A DNA stretch of 64,000 nucleotides from the NCBI GenBank assembly GCA_024734495.1, contig JALMQS010000820.1, positions 775,712 to 839,711 of the forward strand, in the 5' to 3' direction. Numbering within the stretch: position 1 is the first letter of the stretch; the number at the start of each line of letters is the position of its first letter. The position numbers were made by a program, and so were the translations under genes. Of the stretch, positions 10,999 through 21,560 are shown piece by piece. Below the pieces are notes generated by a model, which was not told the DNA's origin, did not search any database, and saw only the letters and a list, made by a program, of their open reading frames with translations. The DNA is from Forficula auricularia (Eukaryota > Arthropoda > Insecta > Dermaptera > Forficulidae).

Positions 10999-11225
10999 CA
11001 GAGATTCCCAAACTTTGCGCCGCGGCTTCTTCACAGGTGGGCTGCAAAGGTTAATAATTAATTTAAGAAAGACATTTGGCCTAACTAGAGAGAAGTTAAA
11101 AATTTATTATTGTTTATTTTTATCTCTTACTTACGATTAGATATACTTTTACTTAGGGAAGGGCGCCATGGAAAAATTTTAATTGAAAAAAGGCGCCGCG
11201 ACTCAGAATAGTTTGGGAACCCCTG
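10999..11225. mobile_element. hAT-type MITE with 8-bp TSD
   Basis: Begins CAGAGATTCCCAAACTTTGC and ends GTTTGGGAACCCCTG. Terminal repeats are flanked by identical GCTTATAC at 10991-10998 and 11226-11233. Length 227 bp, with GCGCCGCG patches near both ends and an AT-rich centre. Non-coding. Confidence 0.92.
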
Positions 11226-11249
11226 GCTTATACCGTCCAAGTTACAAGA

Positions 11250-11430
11250 AGCCAAAGATCACCACTCACTCACTTACTGATTTATCAAAATTCTAAAGAA
11301 CTTCAGCTGATCCCAGAATGATGAAATTTAGAATACTGGTAGAGTTTGGGAAACAATTAAAGGGAAAAATCGAAAAAGCAAAATTTTCAATTCTTTAGGA
11401 CCTAAAATGAAGGGGTGAAATTTTAAAAAA
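11250..11430. repeat. Dispersed repeat fragment (shared with 25580-25760)
   Basis: Contains CACTCACTCACTTACTGA, TGAAATTTAGAATACTGGT and CCTAAAATGAAGGGGTGAAA. The same ordered words occur at 25575-25755. No coding signature. Confidence 0.65.
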
Positions 11431-11640
11431 ATAGGTAGTCGTATTTTTTTGCATACCTGTCAAAATTTCTGACGAACCAGCACTGGTCCGGGAACCGACG
11501 GTTGAGAAGCGCTGTTGTACAGAAAAAATATCTTTATCTGAAAATTCATTTGGAATAAAATTCTATTAGTCAATATTAAAATGCATTGCCTGGGAAGAGT
11601 GAACAAAACTAAATAGTGCCCTAAAAGAAAGCTACTCACA

Positions 11641-12836
11641 AGATAACCAAAGCTTTTGACCAGGTTTGGCACAAAAATCTTCTTGCCAAACTACCAGCCT
11701 TTGGATTCACACCAACACTTCGCAAATGGATTGAAAGCTTTCTGACAAACCGAAGTATAAAAGTTGTGGTGGATGGAACATCTTCTGAATCGTTCTCCAC
11801 AAACTCTGGTGTTCCCCAAGGCTCTGTAATCTCCTCCACACTCTTCCTTATTTATATAAACGACCTTATTGATCAAACGGCAAACCCCACTCATTGTTAC
11901 GCCGACGATAGCACTCTACACGGCAAACCCTCTCTCCCGAATAATCGAATCAATATTGCCTCCTCAATTACTCTCGACCTAGACAAACTGAATAAATGGG
12001 GCTCTCAAAATTTAGTTAACTTCAATTCAAACAAGACTCAATGTTGTCTAATTTCTAGGCGCGAAAATAGAGATTTCCCTGATATTCACTTCGATTCGAA
12101 TACCCTGAAAATGTGTGACAGCCTATCCATGTTGGGCGTCTCTGTCGCATCTGACCTGTCTTGGAATGAACACATCTCCTCTGTGGCGAAATCTGCAGCA
12201 AGGAAGATTGGCTTCTTATTCAGGTCCAAGCGATTTTACAAACCCCACAACTTCTCACCATCTACAAGGCCCAAATCCGCCCCTGTCTCGAATACGGCTC
12301 TCATCTGTGGAGAGGAGCCTCAAAATATTCTCTTGCTACCCTTGATGCAATTCAGAAACGAGCCGTCAGGCTAATTGACGATTCTACCCTCACCGACTCC
12401 CTCGACTCGCTGGCTCATCGAAGAGATGTCTCCGCCCTTTCCCTTTTCTATAGATACTATCACGGCAGGTGCTCTGATGAGATAAAATCAATAATTCCCC
12501 CCAAAGCATGCTTTGCACGCAGCACACGTTTTGCCGACTCCCAACACTCTTTCGCGGTCAAATTAGAAAAGTGCCGGACCACTTCATTCGCGAATTCATA
12601 TATCCCCATGACTTCAAGGAACTGGAACTCTCTCCCAGCCTCTATCTTTCCCAGCACCTATGATCTTCAAACCTTCAAAACCAGGGTGCATAGACACCTA
12701 CGTCTACACCCTCTCACTTAAACAACTTTCCCTTCTCTTCGGTAATGCAAGGGTCTTTCGAGATCCATAGGGGCTACATCTTTACTGGTGCACCCCTTCT
12801 TGCATTCGATTGCATTAAAAAAAAAAAAAAAAAAAC
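11641..12836 (+). pseudogene. 5'-truncated Jockey/CR1-type LINE: reverse transcriptase C-terminal half and 3' end
   Basis: Encodes the second half of a non-LTR reverse transcriptase, which copies element RNA into DNA at the insertion site. It opens inside the palm domain with AFDQVWH, then NSGVPQGS (about 11808) and the catalytic YADD (11900-11911). These are followed by a thumb region, LRKWIESFLTN-type helices upstream and, near the end, IQKRAVRL, AHRRDVSALSLFYRYYHG and SRNWNSLPASIF. One frameshift near 12243 splits it: the open frame runs 11766-12374, and the homologous continuation is in another frame up to the stop near 12721. After the stop come a short 3' UTR with TTCGGTAATGCAAGGGTC and a tail of about 17 A. 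The truncated 5' end and A tail are typical of target-primed reverse transcription. The relative at 62292-63220 (minus) is very similar, so this is a fairly young family. Family assignment is by motif recognition only. Confidence 0.88.
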
Positions 12837-12987
12837 CTGAAACATTGTAAGCTTTAAATTTTTCAAAACTAGTTATACGCCTTTGCTTCTAACACCCTCA
12901 ATTATTTTCCAATATTTTTCAAAAACTAGAACTAGAAGATTCCTGAGTTCGAAGTCTTTACAGTGACAAAAACACCATCATTAGTAA

Positions 12988-14010
12988 AGGGTCTTTCAAA
13001 AGTCCCGCCTGTATGTCGGTAGTAAATAATTTCTGAACGATACCTTCTTTTTATTTCATCTTTGACATTTGCGAAGTGTACACAGATACAATTTTAACCA
13101 TGGATAATTACACGCTAGAACAACGCATTAAAGTTATTAAAGTTTGCGGTCTAAGTTTCCAAGACGATTAATAGTGACGTAAACTGGACACCTAGATCGT
13201 GCAATTTAACCCCAATAGATTACTTCCTTTGGGGTTTTTGAAAAGTAAAGTCTATGTGAATAAGTCAACAACATAGCTGAAAAACAACATTCGGGTCGAA
13301 ATTGATAAACTTGATGCTGAAATGTGTGAACGCGTCCTTCAAAATTTTGGTGTTGTTCGTATGAGAGCCTGTAGACTTGCTCGTGGTGGACATTTAAATT
13401 ATGTTATTTTTCACATATAATTCTTAAGGAGGTTCTTTCGCGACAATCCAAACAAAAAGTTTTAGCCTCGTAACCACTCTATAAATATGAACGGTGCTAT
13501 AATTTTAGGTTATGTTTTTTTAACGTGACTGTACTTTTTACATTACTAATTCTCTTTATGAATGGATTGTTTCCATTGATATTATATCCCCTCCACTAAA
13601 AATAATAGCCAAAACATGATTTTTATTTTTTTATTTTTTATCAAAACTACGAGGTAAATAATTTCAATTTTTTTTAACTTACTCCGAATATATTTATTAT
13701 TCTAACAAATATTAGTTTTTCATCAAGATGGTGAAAGTCCTTCAATGAAAAAAAATAAAATAATGATCATATCCCCACCCTTTCCCAATCAAACATATGT
13801 AGAAAATTTCATTTTTGGTGTGGTAAATCGTCTTCAAATTTTATTATGCTTTTAATTAATTTCAAGTTTCGAAGACTTTTTGAATTTTCGTATTTGTGAA
13901 AGAATTACTTTAAAAGCCATATTTTTATAAAAATAAAAAACACCAGAAAAATCAAAGTATCTACATGTTTTATTTTTAAAAAACATCTAGACGCGACTTT
14001 TGAAAGAACC
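12988..14010 (+). mobile_element. Tc1/mariner-type element, internally deleted, with TIRs
   Basis: Terminal inverted repeats GGTCTTTCAAAAGTCCCG (left) and the complement of CGCGACTTTTGAAAGAACC (right) bound about 1.02 kb. Inside are both ends of a transposase: MDNYTLEQRIKVIKV from 13100, then after an internal deletion NWTPRSCNLTPIDYFLWGF and DAEMCERVLQNFGVVRMR... up to GGHLNYVIFH near 13420. The DxxPxDYFLWG-type block is characteristic of mariner-like DDE transposases and of their C-terminal region. Stops, frameshifts and the loss of the middle make it non-functional. Within it, 13425-13480 resembles the left end of the TTAA element at 28973, so a second insertion may be nested. Confidence 0.75.
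13100..13425 (+). pseudogene. Mariner-like transposase remnant
   Basis: N-terminal helix-turn-helix part (TLEQRIKVIK) is joined to the C-terminal catalytic tail (LTPIDYFLWGF, EMCERVLQNF) with the central DDE portion missing. Several in-frame stops (for example after QDD and within GF*KVKS). It would cut and paste its own element if intact; here it is only a deletion derivative. Confidence 0.7.
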
Positions 14011-14216
14011 TATACAAGTGATTATGAAAATTTAATTGATTTAATTACTGGTATTGATTTAGAACAAAAATTCAAGGAACAGCCAGTAAATTATTTTTGA
14101 ATGAATAAAGTGAAATTTGTAATTCAAGGACTAAAAAGTCATTAAAAACATAATTTTACTTTACTATATTTTTGTTAATTTTACGAATTATTTATATCTA
14201 CCTACACTTATAATAA

Positions 14217-15140
14217 TAATAATAAATAAATCTTTATTTCTCGACCTGCTTAGAGGCACAAGTCCTCGGTGGCTAGGTCCTCCAAACATCAATACAATCT
14301 AGCTACAACAATACATTAATAAACATCAATACAAATTAATTACAACAATTTAACAAATAATAAACAAGTAAAAAAAAAAAGAAAAGAAAAAGAAAAAAAA
14401 AATTAGAAATGTATGCTCATTAACAAATAACATGACCATATATTTCCATCAAAAGACAAAAAGTAATTTAAAAATTTCGCGCAAAAACCCGATACCAGGA
14501 GCAAGCGACGCATTAGCCATCCCGGCATTTGCCATAAGTTGTTAAGGAAACCTGGTCAAAACCTTAACAAGGATGGTATGACCTCTCTCTGCCTCACCTA
14601 ATCTCTGCTTGCGAGAACTAAATAAAATTTTGCACAACTCTAGGACATTAGGACTTGACAAAATTTATAATTGATTTAATCATAGGGGGCAGAGGACTAT
14701 AATCCCAAGTAGTAACAGACAGACTGTTCCACAAATCAATGCCAGATCCTACAAATGAATGTAAACCGATATTTTTCAAGAATCTTGGCTTACGAATCTT
14801 TTTCTATGATCAGCTCTACCTAAATAATTTGGTTCCTGAAATCTATTCGTTATTTCCTCCCAACTCCTAAAACCCTTATAGGCTTTGAAAATCCTTTTTG
14901 GCCATTCCCTTTCTCTCCAATAATGACCATCTAATTCATTAATCATTGAGGCAGCCTTGGCTCCTCAATTTTTTAAAAGCAAGTCCCCTTTTCCTCCTTT
15001 GTTTTGTATCTCTTCTTTCTCTCAATCAATTGTTAAATTGCTTCTCCAGCTTGGAAACAGTGTCTAGTGGATATCTGCTGGATATCCTTTGGCCACTTCT
15101 CAGATACCTTCTAGTCCTTTTCAGTATATAGTTTCTATCA
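14217..15140 (-). pseudogene. LINE 3' end (family 2), minus strand
   Basis: Reverse complement of the segment 58310-58960 over 14217-14890. Read on the minus strand, broken frames give DTKQRRKRGLAFKKLRSQG, INELDGHYWRER, FKAYKGF, ITNRFQEPNYLGRADH, RKPRFLKNIGLHSFVGSGID and TTWDYSPLPPMIKSIINF, a C-terminal region typical of non-LTR retrotransposon ORF2 proteins. Further 5' a clean stretch (NDRNYILKRTRRYLRSGQ, 15060-15140) is probably the same protein. The 3' UTR ends at an AATAATAAATAAAT microsatellite (14217-14240), as many LINEs do. Several stops and frameshifts. Confidence 0.7.
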
Positions 15141-15169
15141 TTAAACAGGCTATTTCAGCTGTGTGTCCA

Positions 15170-15760
15170 CTAAATTTTTGAATATGTATTTTCATCTTCT
15201 CAAAATTGATTATTGATATCTTTCACCAATGTCAGGATATTCGTTTTATGACCTCAATCTCAGCTCAGTGCATTTCAGGTTGGGCACGTTCCATTGGAGT
15301 GGATCTAGCCTATTGGTCTTGATCCAGGTCCGTTGTCATAGAAATGGCTATCTAATCATGTCAGGACATCTCTCCTTTGTGTGCATTCAACTCACAGCTG
15401 TGCAGATTCCCTTTTATTGAAGAAGTCTCATTCTGTCAATTCTGTGGTAAAGAAAGAGATTTGAACTTCCTTGGATACTTCATTCGTTGGAGGCCTTCGT
15501 TGGAATTCTCAGGAATCTACACAGTGTTTCTCAGTTTCTGAGAAGAAATCCTTGAACTAGTCATAGAGATGTTGATCCATTCATTCAACTAGTTGAATCA
15601 TTCCTTTTTGGTACTATATTCAGATTTCATAGCTCTGTGGAATTAAACGGGTATGCCTTTATCAAGCAGCAGAAGCATTCATGGTTTTTCTGAGAGCAAA
15701 TCACCCAGTGTTTCATCAGAAATCTAATTCATGCACTCAGTGGGAAGGTTTGTAGTTTTT
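15170..15760. other. Block with alpha-satellite-like words (origin uncertain)
   Basis: TGTGTGCATTCAACTCACAG (15378-15397), AGGCCTTCGTTGGAA (15491-15505), AACGGGTATGCC (15646-15657) and CAGAAGCATTC (15670-15680) match, in order, words I recall from the primate alphoid 171-bp consensus. The sequence between them is strongly diverged, and parts can also be read as minus-strand coding sequence continuing the LINE at 14217-15140. It may be chance, contamination or a chimeric join; I cannot decide without alignment. Confidence 0.3.
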
Positions 15761-16340
15761 TTTTTTTTTTCAAGCGGGCTTCTGTCAGGCCTGGAATTTC
15801 CTCATCTTCCTAAACTAGCACTCACATCTGCAACATCATCCATTTAATTATTTTTTCTCTCTTTCATTTATAAACGTAAATTTCAATTTTTAAATTCAGT
15901 TCTATCAATTCTCGATTTTGATCTTTAGCCTTTTCCTATAATTTTATTTTTTCCATTCCTCTTTTCTTCTTACCGTCCTTTCCTTCATTCATTAAGTCCT
16001 GAGATTTACCATCCCATTCAAACAGCGATTTCGTCAGAGATTCATTATAATATAAGATAATTTGTTAGAGGTATAGTTTGGAAGGCTTGGCCATTTAAAA
16101 TCAGTCTTTTAATTAGAAATATTGTTCATGTTGTTCCCCATGGGTTCAGTTAAATTCATTTTGTTACAGTATCAAGCTGGTCAGTTTCTAAATTTTAAAA
16201 ATGAATTTAAAAAATTTCAGTGAGTCTAAGTTAATACTATGTATAATGCCTAGCGTTCCGAATAAAGTCACTATCAACAGAATAAGTATACAATTAATAA
16301 ATAGTATATTTTTTAAATAGTACAGCCTACAGGAAAATTC
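15760..16340. other. T-rich tract and AT-rich sequence, nothing recognised
   Basis: A T-run (15756-15770), a pyrimidine-rich zone around 15850-15990 and AT-rich sequence. No gene, RNA or repeat boundary seen. Confidence 0.4.
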
Positions 16341-16390
16341 TATATGATATGAAACAGGAATAGCAGGGAATTGGAGAAAATTAAAAACAC

Positions 16391-16438
16391 AGAAACCAGA
16401 AGTTTCGTCAATTTATTTGACTTCCTCAGTGGCCCATT
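16391..16438 (-). ncRNA. Hammerhead-like motif (left arm)
   Basis: On the minus strand: core CTGAGGA (the variable seventh core base is G), stem II GTCAA/TTGAC, GAAA, short stem III and a UUC cleavage triplet, with stem I CCA/TGG. Stem III has lost the C-G pair seen in the right-arm copy. Confidence 0.6.
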
Positions 16439-16523
16439 TTATCACTCTTTGTCAAAAAGAATTTCATTATACTAAAAACATTATTGTATAGTGAAATTGT
16501 TATTTGAAAAGAGTGATAAAACT

Positions 16524-16564
16524 GCCACTGAGGAAGTCAAAATAAATTGATGAAACGTCTGGTT
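16524..16564 (+). ncRNA. Hammerhead-like motif (right arm)
   Basis: Core CTGAGGA at 16528-16534, stem II GTCAA/TTGAT (one G.U), GAAA 16552-16555, CG, then UC with cleavage expected after 16559. Stem I pairs GCCA (16524-16527) with TGGT (16560-16563). Confidence 0.65.
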
Positions 16565-16567
16565 CAT

Positions 16568-17171
16568 TTAAGGGAGGTCGGGACAGCTTATCTATCTGGT
16601 TGATCTTCGAAAAAATCTTTTGTATTTCTGCAGAGTGACAGTCTGCCTATTAAATTTTTTAATAAAAAAATTGTTATTAATGATGTTAATTTCGAATAGA
16701 AACCTTTGTTTTGATAATATTAATAAAGAAATTGAAATGAATTTTTTCTCATTATAAAAACATTTATTTAACACAAAAACGATTTTAATAAATAGAGTTG
16801 GAATTCTACACTAGTGCTTTTGTTATATTCTGTTGGCTGCAAATAACTTTTTATTTTTACATTTATTAATAACTAATTAACTATACTGTCAAATCCATTA
16901 AAAAATGTATCATTCGATTAATAAAAATTGAATTATTGATCCGTATAAATTTGTTGAAGATGGTATAATTTGTATAGAAGTTATAGCCGTTTTAAAAGCT
17001 TTGTCCATTTACTTCCATGTTAAAAGGACAATTTTCAATAATTTATTTCTCAGTAATGGGACAGACAATCAACTTCAAATTTCGGGAATAAATATTTAAT
17101 AGATCAATGATTCGATGGCAAAAATTTGAGAATTTTCTTATAAAAATGATAACAGTCCCGAACCCTCTTAA
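16568..17171. mobile_element. TTAA-bounded MITE, TTAAGGG family (copy 1)
   Basis: Starts TTAAGGGAGGTCGGGACAG and ends with the complement of TTAAGAGGGTTCGGGACTG. TTAA at both ends fits a TTAA target duplication as used by piggyBac-type transposases, although the inner GG differs from the usual piggyBac CC terminus. A reverse-complement copy of the whole element is at 20346-20923. Inserted into the right arm of a ribozyme palindrome. Non-coding. Confidence 0.8.
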
Positions 17172-17224
17172 CAAAAACTGTGTTTTTAATTTTATCCTAT
17201 TCCCTGCTATTCCTGTTACAAATT

Positions 17225-17830
17225 TACCATGGATGCGAATGATTCAACGGTATATGATATATTTTATATTAATATGAAATGAAATAAAATATATCCGCTC
17301 CGAAAGGAACGATATATTACAAATTAGTTCCTTATATTATTATTTTCACTTGAGATTGGCCAATTAAATTCTTTAAGTTCGACTTTGCTCCTGTATAAGT
17401 TTTTTTTGCCCTTTTCCAGTATTATAGATAAATATAAAAAATATCTTTATATTACTTCTTCTATGAAGACATCAATACTCTTGAAAATCGGGGGTCACAC
17501 GACTTTATTAATTTTTTCCCCCCAAGTTCAACTCAGAAAAACTTTTTAGCCCAAAACTTTTGTTAATATCGACAAAAATATTTCGTAGTAAAATTAAATA
17601 TTTCATATATATAATATTTATATAAATAACTTTAAGAATCCAAGTTTCTTTATATGATCAATATTGTTTTTTTCCAATGTATTAAACAAACTTTGCTTTT
17701 ACTTAAAGAGTAGGATATATCGTTAATATCTTAATTTGTGACACTTTTGGGATTCAATGTACCTCTTATTCTGCGCTAAAAAAGAAATAAAGGCAAAGAA
17801 TGCCTAAAAGATGAAAGTGAATGTGTAGTT
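17225..17830. other. AT-rich spacer
   Basis: No gene or recognised repeat between the palindromic element and the next MITE apart from its 17251-17260 flank. Only simple AT-rich sequence. Confidence 0.4.
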
Positions 17831-17835
17831 TTTAT

Positions 17836-18516
17836 AAGGACGCTCCCTAATAAATCGATTTTCTTGCAGTCCTTTTAAAACTTTGAATACATATATTTAT
17901 AAATGTTCTTTATACGTAGAAATTTTTTCAATAGTCCTTACGGCACTAAATTTGTAAATATTGACCTTTGAAATTTACATATTTAACACGCGAACCCTAT
18001 CCAGATTGATTTTAAAGTGACTGTTTCATTAAATAACAATCGTAATTTTCTTGAAATTATTTTGAAAAACTGAGAATCATTAACTTAAGATATAACACAT
18101 ATTTTCCTGTTAAAATTATTGTATCAAGCGGTATTCGTTTTGTATGAAAAATGTTAAAAATTAGGTACTTTTGATGTTTTCGTTTTTTCTCTCACGGCAT
18201 GGCAAGTGAGAAATGGCGACTTGGCAACGATCGCACTAAAATCACTTAATTTGTTCATATCTAAAAAACTTCTGCAGCTGGTGTATTTGAGATTTTTAGC
18301 TAATTCTCTCAACCTAACTATACTGTTCTCATCTGGAATTTCGTATTGAGCTGTTTCGTGAAGTGTTTTTTTTTTATTTTTTGTCTTTTACCGTCGGTAA
18401 GAATGCAATGTTGCCAGGTCCAAGAAACGACGCAGTGAAAATATTTTCTCCTTTCTGTGAGAGTAGGGGAAAAGAGCGAACTGTATCTGAGCTATATTAG
18501 GGAACGTCCTTAAGCA
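17836..18516. mobile_element. TAA/TTAA-bounded MITE with ACGTTCCCTAATA termini
   Basis: Left end ATAAGGACGCTCCCTAATA and right end TATTAGGGAACGTCCTTAAG are inverted repeats of about 19 bp. The 680-bp interior is unique in the window, with no transposase. The TTAAGG-plus-GTTC terminal style is like that of the elements at 16568 and 28973. Confidence 0.75.
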
Positions 18517-18713
18517 CGTCTTACAAGAGATTCCGCAAATGCAAAACCATCTTTACTTTATTCTAAGCTTTTAACAACACTTTAAGTAATCAAAAATACA
18601 ATTTCAAGAAAAAAGTGAAAACTTTTTCAATACCCTGTAAGGTTTACATGCATTTCGAAGATGATTGCGGGAGAAGTGAATGAATTATCCCACTCTCATC
18701 GTTATAGAGAAGT

Positions 18714-18893
18714 TGGAGCTGTTCTAGTAGTTCGAGGGAGTGAACCGCGACCTAAAATCGTGTACAGCTACTTCCATTTTCACTTTCATTTCCAAGTAGA
18801 AGACAATAGATGACAATAGATTATTTAATGAATTCCAAATTAATTCCAAAGACGGTGTACACTTAATTCCAATCGCGGTTTGGCCCTCGAATA
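18714..18893. mobile_element. Small MITE, GTGAACCGCGACC family (copy 1)
   Basis: Terminal repeats: TCGAGGGAGTGAACCGCGAC on the left and the complement of AATCGCGGTTTGGCCCTCG on the right, then ATCGTGTACA/GTGTACAC just inside. An inverted copy is at 42446-42630, and a left part is at 47452-47500, where the interior has expanded into a minisatellite. About 180 bp, non-coding. Confidence 0.78.
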
Positions 18894-19020
18894 AATTTAA
18901 ATAATCAAATATTGAAATTTATTTTTTAATTCAATTAATTATTTTGTCATCAATTTTAATATTTGTAATGAACTACATATTAATGGGTTTTAAAATAAAT
19001 ATACCAATCTTTTATATATA

Positions 19021-19410
19021 TGTTGCAGTAAAAACCCGGTTCTTAATAGTTAAAACGCGTGTTCAGTGAGATATCTTTGTGGCAACTAGAGTTTAGTGAT
19101 GTTGATTGTGTTTGGTTCAAAAGTCTAGAATCTTCATTTCTGACCTTCCGCCTCATTTTGGGTCTTTATTTTCAAAAATTTTTAAACAAAAATGTCAAAA
19201 ATTACATCCTCTACAACTTTTCTTCTAATTTTTGGCATTTCAGTTTAAAAATTTTTGAAAATAAACACGGAAGGTCAAAAATGAGAGTTCTGGACCTTTG
19301 AACCAAACTCAACCAAGTCAGTAAATTCTAGTTGCCAAAAAAGGTATTCAGTGAAAAGCGTTTTAACGAGTAAGAATCCGTTCTTACTAAAACGGGTTTT
19401 TACTGCAACA
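19021..19410. mobile_element. Near-perfect palindromic MITE (TGTTGCAGTAAAAACCCG termini)
   Basis: The left half 19021-19210 is matched by the reverse complement of 19215-19410. Both ends lie in TATATATA sequence, compatible with a TA target. Interior words such as GTTTGGTTCAAA and TTTTCAAAAATTTTTAAAC are shared in style with family A. The minus- and plus-strand open frames (for example 19059-19301) come from the palindrome. Confidence 0.85.
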
Positions 19411-19419
19411 TATATATAA

Positions 19420-20340
19420 AAAATCGAATGTAAATACCTTCAATCAAAGAAAACACCTTCAACAAAATGTATGTCTGTCTGTCTGTTTCCATGGTGTCCG
19501 TGAAAAGTTTTGCCCAAGGTATTTTTATAAAATTCCGTATACGGATCAGATGTGTCAAAAATTAAAATTCTAGGCCCTTGGACAAACTAAATCAAATTTT
19601 GATAACACAATCTGTGGATCCCTAAGGAAATAAAAACTCAACAACCAACCAACCAAAATAAGTTGTGCTCCAAAAAAATTAAACCTCCACCCTGGTTCGT
19701 GGGGTTTGGAGGGTGATCAGAGTTAAGGGGAAAATGAGAAAGTCTACAAGTTCAGTATTATTTGTATCTCGATTGAAACACTGTGAGGAATTTATTTTAA
19801 AGGGGAACATTTGTGCGATAATTTCAAAGAGGAGATTGTATGTGAAAGTCTTGTGGTCGAGATACCAGTTGAATTTAAAAAAAGCGTTATGAGAAATCCA
19901 ACAAAATAGAGATAAAGATTCGAGGCAAAGGTGTTACCTGTGCTTTAATCTAGAAGAGGGTTTAAAAACTAAGTTAGGTCCACTCTGTCTATTTAGTTTT
20001 ATCAAAAACCTACAAGATTATAAAGGTTTATCAGCGAAACTGAGATTTGTGGGTTGGTCCACTCTGCTTTTGAACGCCTGATATGTAATTTGAATAATTT
20101 GGTGGAAGTGCAAACAGAAATATTAATATTAGTAATATATTGACTGAAACTAACTAAGTAAACTTTCGATAATTTACCACAAGATATGACGTCTCTTTGC
20201 TTAAAGGTCAATTAAACTATGAATCTAGATCAAAGAGAAAGTTTAACTATGAAATAATGGTGGAAATATTATATATGATTCACCACTTATTTGATTTTAT
20301 TGAATTTCAAATTTTATATGACTAATAAACACTCTATACC
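19420..20340. other. AT-rich spacer with repeat fragments
   Basis: A short TGTCTGTCTGTCTG microsatellite (about 19470-19485) and a weak family A-like fragment at 19550-19700. No gene recognised. Confidence 0.4.
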
Positions 20341-20345
20341 AAAGA

Positions 20346-20923
20346 TTAAGGGGGTTCGGGACTGTTTATCATTTTTATAAGAAAATTCTCAAATCATTGA
20401 TGTATTAAATATTTATTCTAGAAATTTGAAGTTGATCGTCTGTCCCATTATCGAGAAATAAATTATTGAAAACTGTCCTTTTGACATGGAAGTAAATGGA
20501 CCAAACTTTTAAAAGGGCTATAACTTCTATACAAATTATACCATTTTCAACAAATGTATACAGATCAATAATTCAACTTTTAAGAATCAAATGATACATT
20601 TTACAATAGATTTGACAGTCTAGTTAACTAGTTATTCATAAATGTAAACATTTATTTGCAACCAACAGAATATAACAAAAGCACTAGTGTAGAATTCCAA
20701 CTCTATTTCTTGAAATCGTTTTTGTTTTAAATAAATGTTTTTATAATGAGAAAAAATTTATCTCATTATTCTTTTTACTAATATTATCAAAACAAAGGTT
20801 TTAACCTAGTTATTAACAATTTTTTTATTAAAATATTTAGTATGCAGAAGTTGTCACTCTGCAGAAATACAAAAGATTTTTCGAAGATCAACCAGATAGA
20901 TAAGCTGTCCCGATCTCCCTTAA
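20346..20923. mobile_element. TTAA-bounded MITE, TTAAGGG family (copy 2, inverted)
   Basis: Reverse complement of 16568-17171 along its length: starts TTAAGGGGGTTCGGGACTG, ends with GATCTCCCTTAA. Shared inner words include TAACAAAAGCACTAGTGTAG and AATACAAAAGATTTTTCGAA. 578 bp, no open frame of note. Confidence 0.85.
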
Positions 20924-21094
20924 GTAAGTCTAGAATGCAACTTTACAAATTTCTTATTCTCAAATCGAATATTCGGGTTGCTTGAATGTAATTTCGAAAA
21001 AAATAAATTTTTTCATCCGACCTCGAAAGAGAAATTTTCCTCTCATGAAAATCTTTTCTAAGAAAAAAAAAATTCCCGCACATTTTAGATCTTT

Positions 21095-21560
21095 TAACCA
21101 AAACTTGATAGGGTCGACATACAATTCCTGCTATTTTTGATAAAAAATAAAATAAAATTAAAAATAAATAAAAAAATAAAATTAATTAATTAATTCGCAA
21201 TAAAATTGTCTATATTTTCATATATAACAACAAAGAAAACTCTATAACTACAAAATACTAATTCGAAGTTACGTGTTGATACCCTGTCAACCTGGACTTA
21301 GGCAGTGGAAAAAGTTGGCGACCCAACTTTGGCATTTTATATACATATTTTACTCTCGATTGGTAATATATTTATACGGAAATTCCAAAACTACATTTAT
21401 GTAATAAAATTAACAACTTTAATTTTTTTATTAAAAAATAGCTATGCACGGAAATTGGATGTCGACCCTATCAAGTTTTTGTTTATTAATACATTATACT
21501 ATCAAAATATTAATTTCATTATAAAACTCGATAGGTGAAGGTCGACCTAAGTCGGGATCT
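21095..21560. mobile_element. Palindromic MITE with GGTCGACCTAAGTCGGGATC end (copy 1)
   Basis: Right part 21440-21560 (CGACCCTATCAAGTTTTTG, CTCGATAGGTGAAGGTCGAC) is the inverted complement of the left part of the sister copy at 39047-39900. The left arm here starts near 21107 (CTTGATAGGGTCGACAT). It carries the intact site TAAAATTAACAACTT (about 21415), which is duplicated around an insertion in the sister copy. Confidence 0.75.

Larger units (their letters stand above)
16351..17250. mobile_element. Palindromic ribozyme-bearing retroelement with nested MITE
   Basis: Two inverted arms (about 16352-16435, and 16520-16567 continuing at 17172-17222) contain the words GGAATAGCAGGGAATTGG and GAGGAAGTCAAA. 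They are interrupted by the TTAA element at 16568-17171. The outer boundary has a 10-bp direct repeat TATATGATAT (16341-16350 and 17251-17260). Each arm carries a hammerhead-like motif pointing outward. The right arm continues past the palindrome (17222-17250), so the element is asymmetric, as in the copy at 52701-53029. Confidence 0.65.

Noticed and set aside
11460..11894. Minus-strand frames upstream and opposite the LINE
   Set aside because: Antisense shadow of the reverse transcriptase and of AT-rich flank; no motif.
12460..12657. Minus-strand frame opposite the LINE (and its equal at 62459-62656)
   Set aside because: Antisense shadow of the reverse transcriptase C-terminus; both copies keep it because the sense strand is conserved.
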